A DNA stretch of 54,226 nucleotides, from positions 1 to 54,226 of the forward strand of contig NMRA01001107.1 in assembly GCA_002633005.1 (NCBI GenBank), in the 5' to 3' direction. Positions 1-12,509 of the stretch are shown here, in pieces. This DNA comes from Phoronis australis (taxonomy: Eukaryota; Phoronida; Phoronidae). The notes beneath the pieces were generated by a model. It ran no database searches and was not told the DNA's origin. It saw only the letters and a list, made by a program, of their open reading frames with translations. Each line of letters opens with the position of its first letter. Within the stretch, counting starts at the first letter, position 1. The position numbers and the translations under genes were made by a program.

Positions 1-944
1 GGCCTCCACTGGGGGCGCCAGTATGCTTGTGACGTCAGTGGACAAAAGGGGAATTGGCCAACATTCACCATTCTGCTCCCAAGAACTAGGCCTACATTAT
101 CGTCTGCTGTCGCTGCAACTACAAGAGCATGTCTATAACGTGGAATTCTGAGTGTTCTGTCACTGTTATTCATTTTTTAGTTTCAATAAATATTCTTATG
201 CCATTTCTTTGATACATTTTGCAATTATTAAGCTTTACTTCTTGAGTTCCTCACCCAGTCCCGAAAAAGTCTTAAGAAATATGTAACAGCTTATAACATC
301 ACATCTCTTTTCAGTGCTAATTTAGTCTTGACATAAAACCCATTGCTGTGTAGGCCTATACGCTGATGTCAAACTTTGATACTGTATTTTACCGGGATGT
401 ATCAAGTGAGTTGACACTTGGCACGTGAGTTAAAAAACAATACTTGTGCAGGCATTCGAGTTCACCAGTGGCAGTGAACGGGACGAGACGTCTACTTAGA
501 AATCGGCAAACAAAATCTGGAATTCCATTTGGGGATTGAGGAATTATAGATGACTAAGTTATGATGAGAAATGTACCTGACAGGGAAGCGAACTGTTTTT
601 AACTTCCCTCCCCTCCTCGTCTGTCTTTTGGAAACCCTACAAAACGTAGGCACACATACCGAAATAAGGGCAGCACAAACTTCTCACACGACTTTTCCCA
701 CAACTGCTTTCGACGCTTGTTATGACTCGCCGACAAGGGATTACAATGCGCCTGTTGCCAGGAATTGTAGAGGTAGAATGGCGGCCATAACATACAGTGA
801 TACGGCGGGTTAATAAGGTGAAGAATAAGAAGATTTAAGATGAAAGCTATTATCTCTGAACTGAAATTGAAGTGCTGAGATACGGTAAGAGGACTTATTT
901 TTTTTAGATTTGCTGCGTTTCTTGGTTCCCATTCGATATTTTGT

Positions 945-1234
945 TCTCTGGCTCGTATTTATTTTCGAGTACGATTTCAAGCACACTGCCATAGCAAACT
1001 TGAAATTTGAGCATGGACTCCGAATATTTACTCAAAATCGTACTCGAAATATAGATGAGATACACTTCAGTTCGAGTACACTCGAAAACTGAGTACGTGC
1101 TCGAAATTTCGAGTACAGATTTTTCGAGTATGACATTGAATACACCAAAGGTGAGTCTGTACTCGAGTTGAGTATGAAGTGTGAGTTTGAGCATGATTCG
1201 AGTCTGAGTACGGAGATTGGAGACCGGGCCCTGG
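945..1234. mobile_element. Truncated MITE copy (same family as 18518-18926)
   Basis: The right end, GGAGATTGGAGACCGGGCCC then TGG, matches the terminal inverted repeat of the intact copy at 18518-18926 (AGATTAGAGACCGGGTCCTGG). The interior has the same unusual density of CGAGTAC, ACTCGAA and GAGTATG words. I see no matching left terminus, so this copy is truncated or diverged; the left boundary given is approximate. Confidence 0.6.
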
Positions 1235-1470
1235 TGCCCTTTTCTTGAATGTTCTATTTGTCTTGTGAAAACTGGTTTTGTGGCTGAAGTAGATGTCTAT
1301 TGTTCCATTGAATTAAAATAATAAAATTACGTGACTCATCTACTACAAGAAATTTGATTTTCAAAATAAGGAAATAAGGAAAAGACACCAAAAAAATAAT
1401 AAACACTCATTTTCCTATTGAAATTCCATTTGAATATAATTTCCAGCACCCAAAATTTCTGTAAATTACT

Positions 1471-1692
1471 TGTTAAAATGAGGGTTGTCGTAGAATCGCT
1501 CACGGGCTAGTGTACATCAATTAAATGTTAAAATGAAAGGTGTCGTCTAGTCGCTCAAGGGCTATTGTACATCATTTAAATGTAAAAATCAGGGGTGTCG
1601 TCGAGTAGCTCACGGGCTATTGTACATCAATTACTTTTTGAAATGAAGGTGTCGTCGAGTCACTTACGAGGTAGTGTACATCAGTTACATGT
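1471..1692. repeat. Minisatellite, four diverged copies of about 55 bp
   Basis: Four successive units start near 1471, 1526, 1581 and 1636. Each contains a TGTTAAAATGAGGG-like start, a GTGTCGTCGAGTCGCTCACG-like core and GGCTAGTGTACATCAATTA at the end. The copies differ by substitutions, so this is an old tandem duplication. Confidence 0.8.
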
Positions 1693-2270
1693 AATTTTGC
1701 ATTTGTGTTTTTTTGGCTTTGGTTGAATGACACCTGTACCTTTTACACCTATTTGTGTAAATATCACAAAAATGTTTATTGTAGATAATAAATGCGCGTG
1801 GAACTTTACACTTGACATGAAGAAAGCAAAAATTCCATTAGTCAGTCATTAGCGTAACTCAATGGTGCATTTCGCGCTGTTTATGTGGTAAAAACACGAA
1901 AATTGACCTTTTGCTCTCAAAAATCGATCCGATGATATTTCTTAGCACGACAGGATTCTAATTCCGTTACCTACAAGAACATCGAAACTATCGACTTCAT
2001 GTGTGCGCACGCATCAAGCTGCCAAGAAAAGTCTTCAGAGTTTTTTGGGGTTTGCTAACCCCAAAATTGCGGATTAAAATAGATTATTAGGGGGCAACTT
2101 AATGATAATAAAAGACTAATTCGACTTTCTTTTTTAGGCAGCTAAACAGGGCGAAATGCAGCTGGCAGCTTTAACCTAAACGAACCACTCAAGTCATTGG
2201 TTACAATTCGAATGGTGAAAGGGGCTTTTAGAATAAATATTAAGTTTATTACACGTGCTCAAAGGTATTT

Positions 2271-2482
2271 CTAAAACGTAACTTTTTTCTTACCGTCCAC
2301 GTGATCAACTTTTTTCAAATCTTCGCACAATTTTTGCAAACTTCCATCTCGCGTTTCCTCTGAAGAGAAGTCGTAGAACAATTTTGCTCCAAGTACAAAG
2401 GCAAGCCATCCGAGAGAAGGGTATTCGCATTCGAGCTTCAGCGGTATTATTGTTTTTCCACACTTCAATGCGTGCTCAGCTT
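2271..2482 (-). CDS. ARM-TIR protein, exon 5: C-terminal half of TIR domain
   Basis: This exon encodes the last part of the TIR domain, including AEHALKCGKTIIPLKLE, a WLAFVLG segment and LFYDFSS, which match strands and helices D-E of animal TIR domains. It opens at the acceptor ACAATTTTAG (2483-2492). Its first two bases, AA, complete a Glu codon begun by the final G of exon 4. In my alignment to SARM1 from memory, that Glu (about residue 521) matches the SARM1 catalytic glutamate: the following ALKCGKTIIP lines up with ALSCGKNIVP. The reading stays open to TAG at 2271-2273. A good donor, GACG|GTAAGA (exon end 2294), is also phase 1 like all other junctions of this gene. The gene may therefore end here at about 590 residues or splice to an exon I could not find. 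Confidence 0.88.
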
Positions 2483-5246
2483 CTAAAATTGTACACACGT
2501 CAAGTTCAAGATCCATTTTTTAAACCAGTTTATCTGAACTTGAGATCATACTAGTATAATTGTACACGAACGAATCTACAAATGTTCAATATAATTATAT
2601 TTCCTTAGTAACAGGTTGAAATGAAAGTGAATAGGTTTACATTGAAATGAAAAATACAATACTTACTACACATATACCAAGAAACACATTTTCATTAATA
2701 AATAATCTATTGAATTGAAATCACCACTGTTACAGGAAACAAATTTTGGAAGTTAACAATTTTATTCAGATATACATTTTCTGTTAATTATAATGGCTGT
2801 GATTCATAGATTGAAAACAGTTTGACCAATGCATCCACCTGTATTGATACTAAGAATGACCGTCAGCAATTTCAGTGTTATTGCTACGGACCTTCAGGAG
2901 TTCTGCTAGCACAATCGCATTTAAGGGACAGCAAAGGAAACAATTAACGTTACCATACTTGAGTGGACATAAGTACGCTGCGGAGTTGTGTTTTGAAAGT
3001 TGTGGCGGAACTTTTGAAAGCCAGTGTGAGTCTCATAGACGTGGAATGTTTTGAATACAAGCGCGGAGTGACATGGGGGTCCTGATTTTGGAGATTTGTT
3101 ATTGACTGTGGCCTACATGTCTTATTAGGTAGGGTATTCTACTTGCTGCTAGTCACTTTGTAGTGTTTCTGAAGAAAGAAGAATAACAACTGGTATGTAG
3201 CAATTCTCTGTGATTCTTAGACTGGGTCTCGTTACTCTCGCTTTTACTTGTTAGTAAATTTATTGTAAATTAGATGTGCTGTTTATGTTGCGGATAATCT
3301 TGTAGAAATGTGTCAATAATGATATGTTAGGTGCGTTGTTTGGATAAGCATAGCCAACTGAATGTGTCGATCTTACAATTATTCTACTGCATAATGATTT
3401 CAAGGTGTCCAGTTTATTGAGCCGTCTACTGCGTATTTCGCCAAACATCTAAAAATTATACAAAATTAAGCTTATAGCTTAGAATGAAAATTTTAACGTT
3501 TCACAAACTTGCCATTAATTGTTCATGTGACTGTGTCGTTTTATTAAAATGTAGCAAAAATAAAGGTATATCGCCAGGGGTTCGTCAACTAACTGTAAAA
3601 CACAGCGCAAAAATACCCGGATGCAAGTCACGTGAATGTAAACCGAAGAGAGGGAACACAAGCAGCGACGTTAATCGGCATGTAACTATATGAAACTGCT
3701 GGCGCATAACTAATAACTAAACCAATGGCGCATTGTTAGCAAAACATGATCAAATTTTATTAAAAACAAATCTTCGCGATGCGATCCCAGAAATACTGTT
3801 GCAGTTTTCTAAAGGATTATTTCGTTTTTGTTTTGTGCAACTTTAGATTTTTTCATGAAAATCATTAACGTCTTATTTTCTGTTAGCCCCTCATGAAAAA
3901 GCATATTTTAAGAAAAAATCATATCAGAGTTTTGGAGAACAGTGCATTCAGAATAGTGTCTGAAAGTTTCATCTGAATCCAAATCAGTCATTTCTGAGAT
4001 ATGATGATCCGAACTTAGAAAAAAATTGGACATTTTCCTAGAGTTCTACTTAAAACTGAACGACTGACGAGTTGCCAGTTGGTAAGCAAAAACTCCAAGA
4101 GCACACGGACAAAAGTTCCAAGAGCACACGGACAAAAGTTCCAAGAGCACACGGAAAAAAGTTCCAAGAGCACACGGACAAAAGTTCCAAGAGCACACGG
4201 ACAAATGACGGTTATAATTATGCGTAACCTAAGGCACGCTGATCAAGTGAACGAGGCTCAAACTTTTGCGTATTACAACACCCCCATAATAGCATGCCGA
4301 CCATTTTACAAAAATAAGCCAATCGGCTAATATTCGAAAAACGACCTTTCAAAAACATCAAATGAAACCGAATAATCGCCCAGGCGTATTTTTGAGTGGG
4401 CATATTTTCGAAAATTCCCAGTGATTGTGGATATGAGTGAATGGAACCTTATCTGAAAAGAAATAGCTGTGGGGGGTCGTGCGTGCAGGACTTTAATTGT
4501 TATCAATTTGGTCATCAAAAGGTGGCAGGCCGTACATGTTTTTATAAATTAAGGAGGAAATGAGGCCCACCAATTTTGAGACAACCTACAATTTTTTGAC
4601 AGTGATTGTTAATCTTACAAATATTAACTTAGGACTAGCGTCTTTATTTCATGAAAAATTGTAACCACATTTTCCCGAAGCTTCTGTTGCTACAAAATAT
4701 AAACGTTTTCCAATCAAACAAAACTAACGGATTTGGAACACTTCAAACATAGTATCTCATTTACACGTATAGATCCAACGATTTATTTACCCTCTGCCCG
4801 AGGTTTTAAAACATTTCAAAATATAGCTTTAAATATCTACGAGTAAAACCACACACACATGCTGCGAGCCAGACACTGCTGGTCAAGCCATTTGTCAATG
4901 GAATTTTGGGATAAAAAATAAATCGTTTTATTTTACTTATCTGTATTCTCCATATTTACTTGTAATTGTATTAGTCATAATAAATGACCTTATATCGCCA
5001 ATTCGGTCTCCTTTTCATCTCTGGTAACGAGCTTGCGACGCACGTATCACTTATCTATTATTCGGGACACATGTCGATCATAAATAAATCGTGTTTTACT
5101 TGAAATAACATAAAAGTTTTCATAAGTGAGGAATTTGCCTCCAAATTTTGATGATGCTGATTACACACGCCCATACAAATACCTCTCATTTATTTCAAAT
5201 ATCCTGTTTTTTTATTTCACTACCACAGTGGTGTTAAGACACTTAC
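2483..5246 (-). other. Intron 4 of the ARM-TIR gene
   Basis: It is bounded by the donor CGGATGG|GTAAGT and the acceptor ACAATTTTAG. Apart from the five-copy 23-bp repeat at 4095-4206 I see nothing of note. The short open frames inside show no family resemblance. Confidence 0.75.
4095..4206. repeat. Tandem repeat, five copies of 23 bp
   Basis: The unit CCAAGAGCACACGGACAAAA + GTT recurs with starts near 4095, 4118, 4141, 4164 and 4187. The copies are almost identical, with one A-for-C change in the third. The array lies in intron 4 of the ARM-TIR gene. Confidence 0.9.
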
Positions 5247-5348
5247 CCATCCGGCAGTATTGACTTGCTTTGTATTTTTCGGTGACACAAAGAAGGACTA
5301 CACTGGCGTTCTCTACTGCTTCAGCCATGCATTGAAGTGTACTTCCTC
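5247..5348 (-). CDS. ARM-TIR protein, exon 4: middle of TIR domain
   Basis: This 102-bp exon is too small to stand out as an open frame. It reads GSTLQCMAEAVENASVV, then LLCVTEKYKASQYCRM, the classic TIR segment running from the BB loop to the helix before the catalytic glutamate. The acceptor is TTATTTTAAG and the donor CGGATGG|GTAAGT. Both ends are phase 1. The first bases, GA, complete an Arg codon begun by the A at the end of exon 3, giving the familiar KMRGST join. The intact splice sites and frame argue for a working gene rather than a relic. Confidence 0.9.
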
Positions 5349-6847
5349 CTTAAAATAATGCAACTCGTGTGTGTGATCTTCAGTCAGTTATTGGCCCAAA
5401 TAATGACAGCATCAACAGTGACAGCAAAAACAATAATAACAACAGCTATAACAACAACGATAATTATATATGCGTGCACACGCACGCACGCACACATATA
5501 TTGACGGAATTTCATGAAAAGCATTCGGCAGTCGACAATTAATTCGTAATGTAGGTTGCCGTTGAAGTCTCAAATGTGGCAACAAAATCGGCACAGCGCT
5601 CCAGCAGATCACCTAGTTCCATGATGTATGCTGTCAAACATCTGTAACTGGACGTCCAGCAGGAACCGAAGTTCAGTGCTTGAATGCGATTTCGGCATTC
5701 TTGAAGTTCAGTTGCCGTGTCCACCGCAAAAGCTTTGGTCATGTCCACTTTTTGTTTTTATTGTTTAACGGTGCAACTCTTCTGTTGGCGCCGGTGGCAA
5801 TTGCCTCCCCTGTCCCTCTCGTTATGATACTGATTGTATGCATCATAACAAAACGTTTTCGTATCATTCGAAATACATTTAACTGCTTTTTAGGAATATT
5901 GTCTTGAATGAATGTTTCAGGTAAATAAGACTAACCAAACCTGCCGCCGTACACGCTCATTTACAGGATACCGTATCCTGGTGGAGTAAATGAGCGTGTT
6001 GAGCCGTACTTCACGGTTGGTTTACCGGCGGTAAACCAACCGTGAAGTACGGCTCAACCATGGAATAAGGATTGACTCTACTTCCCCGTCATAGATTACA
6101 CCTGCAATGACTGGCCAAACCAAGTTACACAACCTATGCGTTTTTTCAGGACATCTCCAGAATCTGCCACAAATTTCCAGACAGCACAATTATCTGGTCC
6201 CAAATACTACCAAGAATAAACGTGGCGTCACGGCAGCATAGCAGTACAGTGGTGGTAAAATTAGAGCCCACCGTAATCACCTTGAGCACTGAACGTAGCT
6301 TACGGTGCGTAGGCGCTACGTTCAAAGCCAAAAGGTGGTTGGCTGCGCCTACGTGCGCCTACGCCCCACTAAAGCACTGGCTATAAGCCCAGTTGGCGAT
6401 CTGGTACGGTATATTTTGTTTTAGCCCATTTGGCAGTTGGCTCACCCATACGATACTTGGCTAAATATGACATTTTGCTCGACTCCATTTGGTAAGCAAT
6501 CGGCCAATACACATGAGGTATCGCGTACCTATTTGGTACACACTGGGAACCTACCTATTTGTTTCGTCGTAGCCATCTGGTGCCTAAATATGCTACTGCT
6601 GTTTCGTGGTACCCTGTACCAAAACGGTATGCACCACCACTTCTGTATAGAGCCGTGACACAGAAATTGCCAACACACCTCAAATAAACTTCATGAAGAC
6701 TACACTCGTGTTGTGTTACTTGTACCCAATAAACATAATTTTATAAGCAAAATCTTTAAGCTTTTAAATTTTAAAAAGAACGTGTAAAACAAACCATGCA
6801 CTTATTGATATACCGAACCTTACAAAATGAGGGCTTTCCAATCTTAC
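5349..6847 (-). other. Intron 3 of the ARM-TIR gene
   Basis: It runs from donor AAAATGA|GTAAGA to acceptor TTATTTTAAG. It contains a short AC/TG microsatellite near 5475-5496 and the two adjacent hairpins at 5951-6057. I see no other coding signal. Confidence 0.75.
5951..6057. repeat. Two abutting long hairpins
   Basis: The first (5951-5999) has 13-bp arms ACACGCTCATTTA / TAAATGAGCGTGT, with an inner AGGATAC-C-GTATCCT stem. The second (5999-6057) is a perfect palindrome with 29-bp arms and a one-base centre at 6028; its left arm begins TTGAGCCGTACTTCACGG. The perfect arms imply a recent origin, perhaps the fused ends of a fold-back element. Confidence 0.9.
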
Positions 6848-6973
6848 TCATTTTTTCTTTATCTATCCAAACGTTGAAACCCCGACTCTCCAGTCCCTCT
6901 TTGATCAACCATGCCATGTCCGAACTGCCCCAATTATAACTGATCATGACGTGCTCACTTTCGTTTCCAATAG
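6848..6973 (-). CDS. ARM-TIR protein, exon 3: N-terminal third of TIR domain
   Basis: This 126-bp exon encodes IGNESEHVMISYNWGSSDMA, then a helix and SRGFNVWIDKEKM. The first is the first beta strand of a TIR domain with its HVMISYNW signature; the second is strand B leading to the BB loop. The acceptor is TTCTCTTACAG and the donor AAAATGA|GTAAGA, and both ends are phase 1. The first bases, CT, complete an Ala codon begun by the final G of exon 2. TIR domains of this subtype (TIR_2-like, next to ARM repeats) act in innate immune signalling or as NAD+ hydrolases. Which of these applies here is not known. Confidence 0.9.
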
Positions 6974-8277
6974 CTGTAAGAGAAGATTTGCATCATGTGT
7001 ACATAGAACGCGCCATCAAAGTCACCCTAAAAACTACATTACTGTTTTGCCTCTACAAACTACATTACTGTTTTGCCTCGACTTTCGTAATGTGGTAAGC
7101 GCAATTGTATGGCAACGACACTTGCTTACTTCGAATTTACACTGTTGAATTTTGATACCTTGAAAAATCAACCTGTGGCCATTTTTCAACGTTAGTGTGT
7201 GGTATTTTTTCACGAACGAAGCACTAACTGCAAACAACGGCCGAAAATGTCATGAAGCTGTTATTAATTGGAAATGGTCTTAACTGGATATGTTATGCAT
7301 CTATTTTTGATGAAATTGAATGCTCAATACACGCGACTGATCAGACTCATTATGTCCATTTGACCCATTCTCTACAATCTGACCAACTGTCCCATTATGT
7401 CTATTTTTTGTTGGGAACATTTTCATCCCTTATGTCAATTTTCAATCCTTACCTGATGTGACCACACACCACACTGCATGTATGCGTTCATATTATTGCT
7501 TTGCAGTGTACGTACCTTTTTGCTAAATCTTACTAAAAGACATGATCACGTGACCTGATTATAGACAGTTGTGAAGCTAAAACCAAAGTCTACAAGATTT
7601 CTGCTCTCAGAAAATATCTAAACTTTTGATTTTTTAGAAACAGACAGCAATAACAACTTTTAGTAGATCAAATCAATAAATTAACAACAGATTTCGAAGA
7701 GGACTCAAGCAATCACCAGAACCTGTTACATTTTTAAAAAATAAATTCAAGGTAAATATAGAAGTTTTGGAAACACAGATAATAAAAGGTATGCAGTTAA
7801 GAAGTAAAGCCTCATGGATGGAAGAACGTGAAACAAAGTCTAAATATTTTTATTTCTTAATCTTGAAATACGTAACCACTTCAAAAACATATGACAGAAC
7901 TGGCGTCAAGTGGACGAGTGATCAAAGATCCGATAAAGATACAAAACATTGAACGAGCTCTTTTACTCCGAAAAAGAATCTAAATATCACTTGAAACATA
8001 GAAAAGGCTTGCACTGGCCTCTAAAAGATGCTGGGTTTAAAAACTTTTAAAAATCTCCAGAACACGGAAGTATGACGTTTTATCTACAATATATTCTTAA
8101 AAAAGCTATGGTGGTGAAGTGATATGGCCACGCAATTTTCAAGAATAAAAACTGTTTAGAAAGCCTGTTACAGATGATTTTTATAGAAAAGTGTTGCATG
8201 CAAAGTGAACAGTTGAATCAGATTGTGTCTATTGGTGAACAGATTAAATGGAATAATTAAGTTATAACACATAATAA

Positions 8278-8386
8278 TGATGATGGTGATGATGGTGGTG
8301 GTGATGGTGGTGGTGATGATGGTGGTGGTGATGGTGGTGGTGATGGTGGTGGTGATGATGGTGGTGGTGGTGATGGTGGTGATGTG
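8278..8386. repeat. Trinucleotide microsatellite (GAT/GGT)n
   Basis: An uninterrupted run of GATGATGGTGGTGGTGATGG-type triplets occupies about 110 bp within intron 2 of the ARM-TIR gene. Confidence 0.95.
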
Positions 8387-10072
8387 ATGAAGATATAAAC
8401 ATTTCGTAATTTTCAGCCCTGTTTGTGTTTGTCATAATTTATTCCTAATTTTTAAAAAGAAAGTTTAAAAGTTGTCTTGAATGAGCATTATTTGGGCTTA
8501 TGTTTGAATTGAACTAATTTGCGTTAAAATCCGTTTTATGAAGTTTTTTTACTGAAATGAAGCGAAAAAGTATCTTAGGAGATTTTCCAAATAATGGAAT
8601 TTGATTTCAATAGTATCAGAGATTGTGTGGCAGTAACAACAGGTTTGCTTAGATTAATGAATTTGTAAAAAGAAATAAGAAAAGTATCTTGTCACGTAAG
8701 TACTGCAAAAAAGCGGAAAGTATGAAAAATTGTTACAGCATTGTTGAACACAAGATACTAAACTAATTAGCTGCTTGCTTTTTGCACTTCCAGTTTAACC
8801 ATGTATTAAATCCCTTGAGTACATGTTATTGGATAACAAGATCTATAGAAACTCTTTGTTGTACAAGATGAAGTTTGTTAATACAGGTAAATGCCAGAAA
8901 GATATTTTCAAAGCCAAGCCAGTTCTGTGGTTGTATCTAGTACGTTGTCATGTTTACTGTCTATCACGTAAAAATGTTACTGAGAAAAAACATAATATTT
9001 TTATTCCAACAGCATTAATTCAACAACAGCCAAATTACGTGTATTCATGGGGAGAGCAGTGACATAAAACTAGTCTGAACTAATTCTCGGTTAGGGAGCT
9101 GTTTTATAACCACGGAAACTACGCAAACATATATATTCATTTAAAAAAACTAAAAAATTAACTGCTTTCACATTTCATCAACGGGCCCATTTATTGGCTG
9201 AAATGGTACTTGGAATTAAATTCCGTCGAACTTTTTTGTACTACATTAAATCGGTTTAAATAGTCGAGCAAGTTATGAAACTGAACACTAACAGATTTAA
9301 AACATTAGTTGTGTATTGAATTGTTGCTGCAATTGCAAGGTTATAAGACATTTTACAATTTTATCGATTAAAATTGAAAATCCACATGATGGCCTACTTC
9401 ACTCTGCATGAAGACTCTTATCACGAAATGTCAGAGATTTAATGACATGTTGGTTGGCTTTTATTAGACACCCCGGCCAACCCGCGATCGAGAACGCCTG
9501 GAAGGCGATCGTTAACGAGACCTTGCACCAAAAATGGCAGACCACGGTGACGTACCCGGTGAGTTTAAGTGTCATTTTCTTTTTAAATAGAGGGTACTTT
9601 GGCACCAATGCTACACACAGAAAAGCGTCAGAGTATAGCCTTTGTTGTGGATCTGAAATAATATTTTGCGTAGGCTTCTTTTTTAAAATAAAGAGCTCAG
9701 AAAGCAATGGCTTTCGGTAAAATGCCTTGCACCTGGTAAAATCGACAATTTCTACATGTTATTAGCAATTCCAGGGTTCTTAATTAGACATGTGTAACGT
9801 TTATAGTTAAATCGTCCCGGGTGACACCTTTGTTAGTCATGATTTGTGAAACAATTCGACATATTTTCCAATACAAGCAGGTCCTCGTGTGAGACGGCGA
9901 TCGGGATCGAGGTCGTTAATTCTCTATCGCGATCGTGAACATAAAAAAGCGATCGTGAACGCACATTTTTTCACTGCATTGGCCTGAAGAGTCGTTCAAG
10001 TTACGGTATTATGTCAATAATATTAGAATAATAGGGCCCTGAATCAGTTGATGGGTTGATTTGTTAAGTATC

Positions 10073-11434
10073 AGTCCACGGATGCACCGACCACAGTACA
10101 GCCAACAAGCGGCAAGGTGGGGGGTCAACCATTCAGATCCATGTTTAGTCTGATAAATCACATTAGGGATGAGAGAAAATGGGTGAAGTATGACACCACA
10201 AAGTTTGGTGGTTTAGGAGATAGAAGGGAAGTGTTCTGGGGGGCAAAATGAGGCAATTTCTTGGTGTGGAATGAGTCATTTTTGACCAAATTTTCTACTC
10301 CAGTTTCTGCTTCAAACAGAATCGTTTCTGAACAATTTTGATATCACATGATAGNNNNNNNNNNNNNNNNNNNNNNNNNNNNNNNNNNNNNNNNNNNNNN
10401 NNNNNNNNNNNNNNNNNNNNNNNNNNNNNNNNNNNNNNNNNNNNNNNNNNNNNNNNNNNNNNNNNNNNNNNNNNNNNNNNNNNNNNNNNNNNNNNNNNNN
10501 NNNNNNNNNNNNNNNNNNNNNNNNNNNNNNNNNNNNNNNNNNNNNNNNNNNNNNNNNNNNNNNNNNNNNNNNNNNNNNNNNNNNNNNNNNNNNNNNNNNN
10601 NNNNNNNNNNNNNNNNNNNNNNNNNNNNNNNNNNNNNNNNNNNNNNNNNNNNNNNNNNNNNNNNNNNNNNNNNNNNNNNNNNNNNNNNNNNNNNNNNNNN
10701 NNNNNNNNNNNNNNNNNNNNNNNNNNNNNNNNNNNNNNNNNNNNNNNNNNNNNNNNNNNNNNNNNNNNNNNNNNNNNNNNNNNNNNNNNNNNNNNNNNNN
10801 NNNNNNNNNNNNNNNNNNNNNNNNNNNNNNNNNNNNNNNNNNNNNNNNNNNNNNNNNNNNNNNNNNNNNNNNNNNNNNNNNNNNNNNNNNNNNNNNNNNN
10901 NNNNNNNNNNNNNNNNNNNNNNNNNNNNNNNNNNNNNNNNNNNNNNNNNNNNNNNNNNNNNNNNNNNNNNNNNNNNNNNNNNNNNNNNNNNNNNNNNNNN
11001 NNNNNNNNNNNNNNNNNNNNNNNNNNNNNNNNNNNNNNNNNNNNNNNNNNNNNNNNNNNNNNNNNNNNNNNNNNNNNNNNNNNNNNNNNNNNNNNNNNNN
11101 NNNNNNNNNNNNNNNNNNNNNNNNNNNNNNNNNNNNNNNNNNNNNNNNNNNNNNNNNNTCTACAGGCACCACTAAACAATGCCAAGTGAATAATAAATCA
11201 ATAGCTTTCATTCAAGGAAAAATATGAACAGTTAAAACTGGACAGTTTTTATACCGTGAAAACATGGCTGCGAAGCCGTAAAATGTGTTTGAGCCTATAT
11301 CTTTAGAAAAACGCAATATTTTGAGGAAATATTTTACAGCTATTTATAGATCCCATAGGACTACCTATGTGCCAAATTTGGTGAAAATCGGCTGACCCCC
11401 ACCTTGCCGCTCATGGCTGGTGCTCTCGTGGACT
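10073..11434. mobile_element. Inverted-repeat element interrupted by the assembly gap
   Basis: AGTCCACG at 10073-10080, followed by GCACC and AGCGGCAAGGTGGGGGGTCA (about 10110-10130), matches the reverse complement of the sequence ending at 11434 (TGACCCCCACCTTGCCGCTC ... CGTGGACT). The two arms therefore form imperfect terminal inverted repeats of about 55 bp. The interior is mostly Ns (10355-11158), so its content cannot be read. It is nested inside the 9468-15161 element. Confidence 0.6.
10355..11158. other. Assembly gap (804 Ns)
   Basis: Run of N. Open frames that cross it are artefacts. Confidence 1.
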
Positions 11435-12509
11435 AGCACTTAATTATATTTCATCGTTTTTTTCATGATTTCTTTGTGTAGCCTAAAAAACATAACTGAA
11501 TGGGTTGGATTTTTTTTCAGTTGAACTGTAGCCACACGACGAGTCCTTCAGGGTGTTGAAGTCCACGCCTTCAAAAAAGAGCAGTACAACTGCTGCATGT
11601 CACAAAGGAGTGTGTGTGTGTGAGTGTGTGTTTTTGTGTGTGTGTTGTGGAGCTTTGTTCAAGAACTGAAAAATCGACTTAGTATGACCACATGGCAATA
11701 AAACACAGTGACATTACAGCAAGCAAGTCAGACCTTTACCAGCCCTGTGATTGACGCGTTGCATACGTCAAAAGTTTTTTTTACCGAAAAAGGAAAACAC
11801 AACATGAAGCCTCGTGCTCAGAAACTAAGTCGATTCAGTGTCCTATCTGTGATCAATGTTTCACAAAAAAGTGAGCCTGACACGACACATTGCGTCACAG
11901 CACCAGGACACTCCTTTTTGTGGTGAATGCCTCCTTCCACAGGCATAAGAAGCAGAAACGTCAGTGATGAAGGTTGTTAAGTCACTATAGTTTATTCATA
12001 TTTTCAGATTTACAGAGTTTATGGTTGGTAGTTGTCTGATGTGATAGTTTTTTGGCGTTTTGTTTTGAACCTTTTTTCCTCAACAGGATCTTTAACAGAA
12101 CCAGTGCACTTTTGTAGTTGGAGATCTAAATGGCCATACTGAGTGTCATTGGGCAATACTTACATACAGTTGTTTTTACCAATTAGTATTTTAAAATAAA
12201 ATATGTATATGTTTATTGTAGAAATTGCTTTCATATTGTTGTTGATTTCCTGTGAGACACCATTATACTATCAATCAGTCCTAAATATATTGTCTATGAT
12301 TCAGTGATGATTTAGTCTAATACATTACAAAAGTAATTCGTTAGAAATGTTCAATGGATTTGTAATGTTGATTTCCCTAAAGCAATATTTTACACATTTT
12401 TGTATAACGAATTTTGAGGTATGTGTGATAAAAGATTAATATTATAATAGAAATACTATAATATTGTTGTTGATTTCCTGTGTAAATCACTACAGTGTGT
12501 AGTTGAATT

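Larger units (their letters stand above)
1..2270. other. No gene seen; region 3' of the ARM-TIR gene
   Basis: I find no convincing coding region on either strand. The stretch contains a fragment rich in GAGTAC/CTCGAA words (about 945-1234) that shares its right end with the MITE at 18518-18926, and a four-copy tandem repeat at about 1471-1692. If the ARM-TIR gene continues beyond its fifth exon, a sixth exon would lie here or left of the window, but I could not find one. Confidence 0.5.

Noticed and set aside
10295-11211. Long open frames across the gap
   Set aside because: They consist of Ns; no coding evidence.
12233-12482. Duplicate TATTGTTGTTGATTTCCTGT at 12233 and about 12462
   Set aside because: A single short direct repeat in AT-rich DNA; could mark a small duplication but gives no element boundary.
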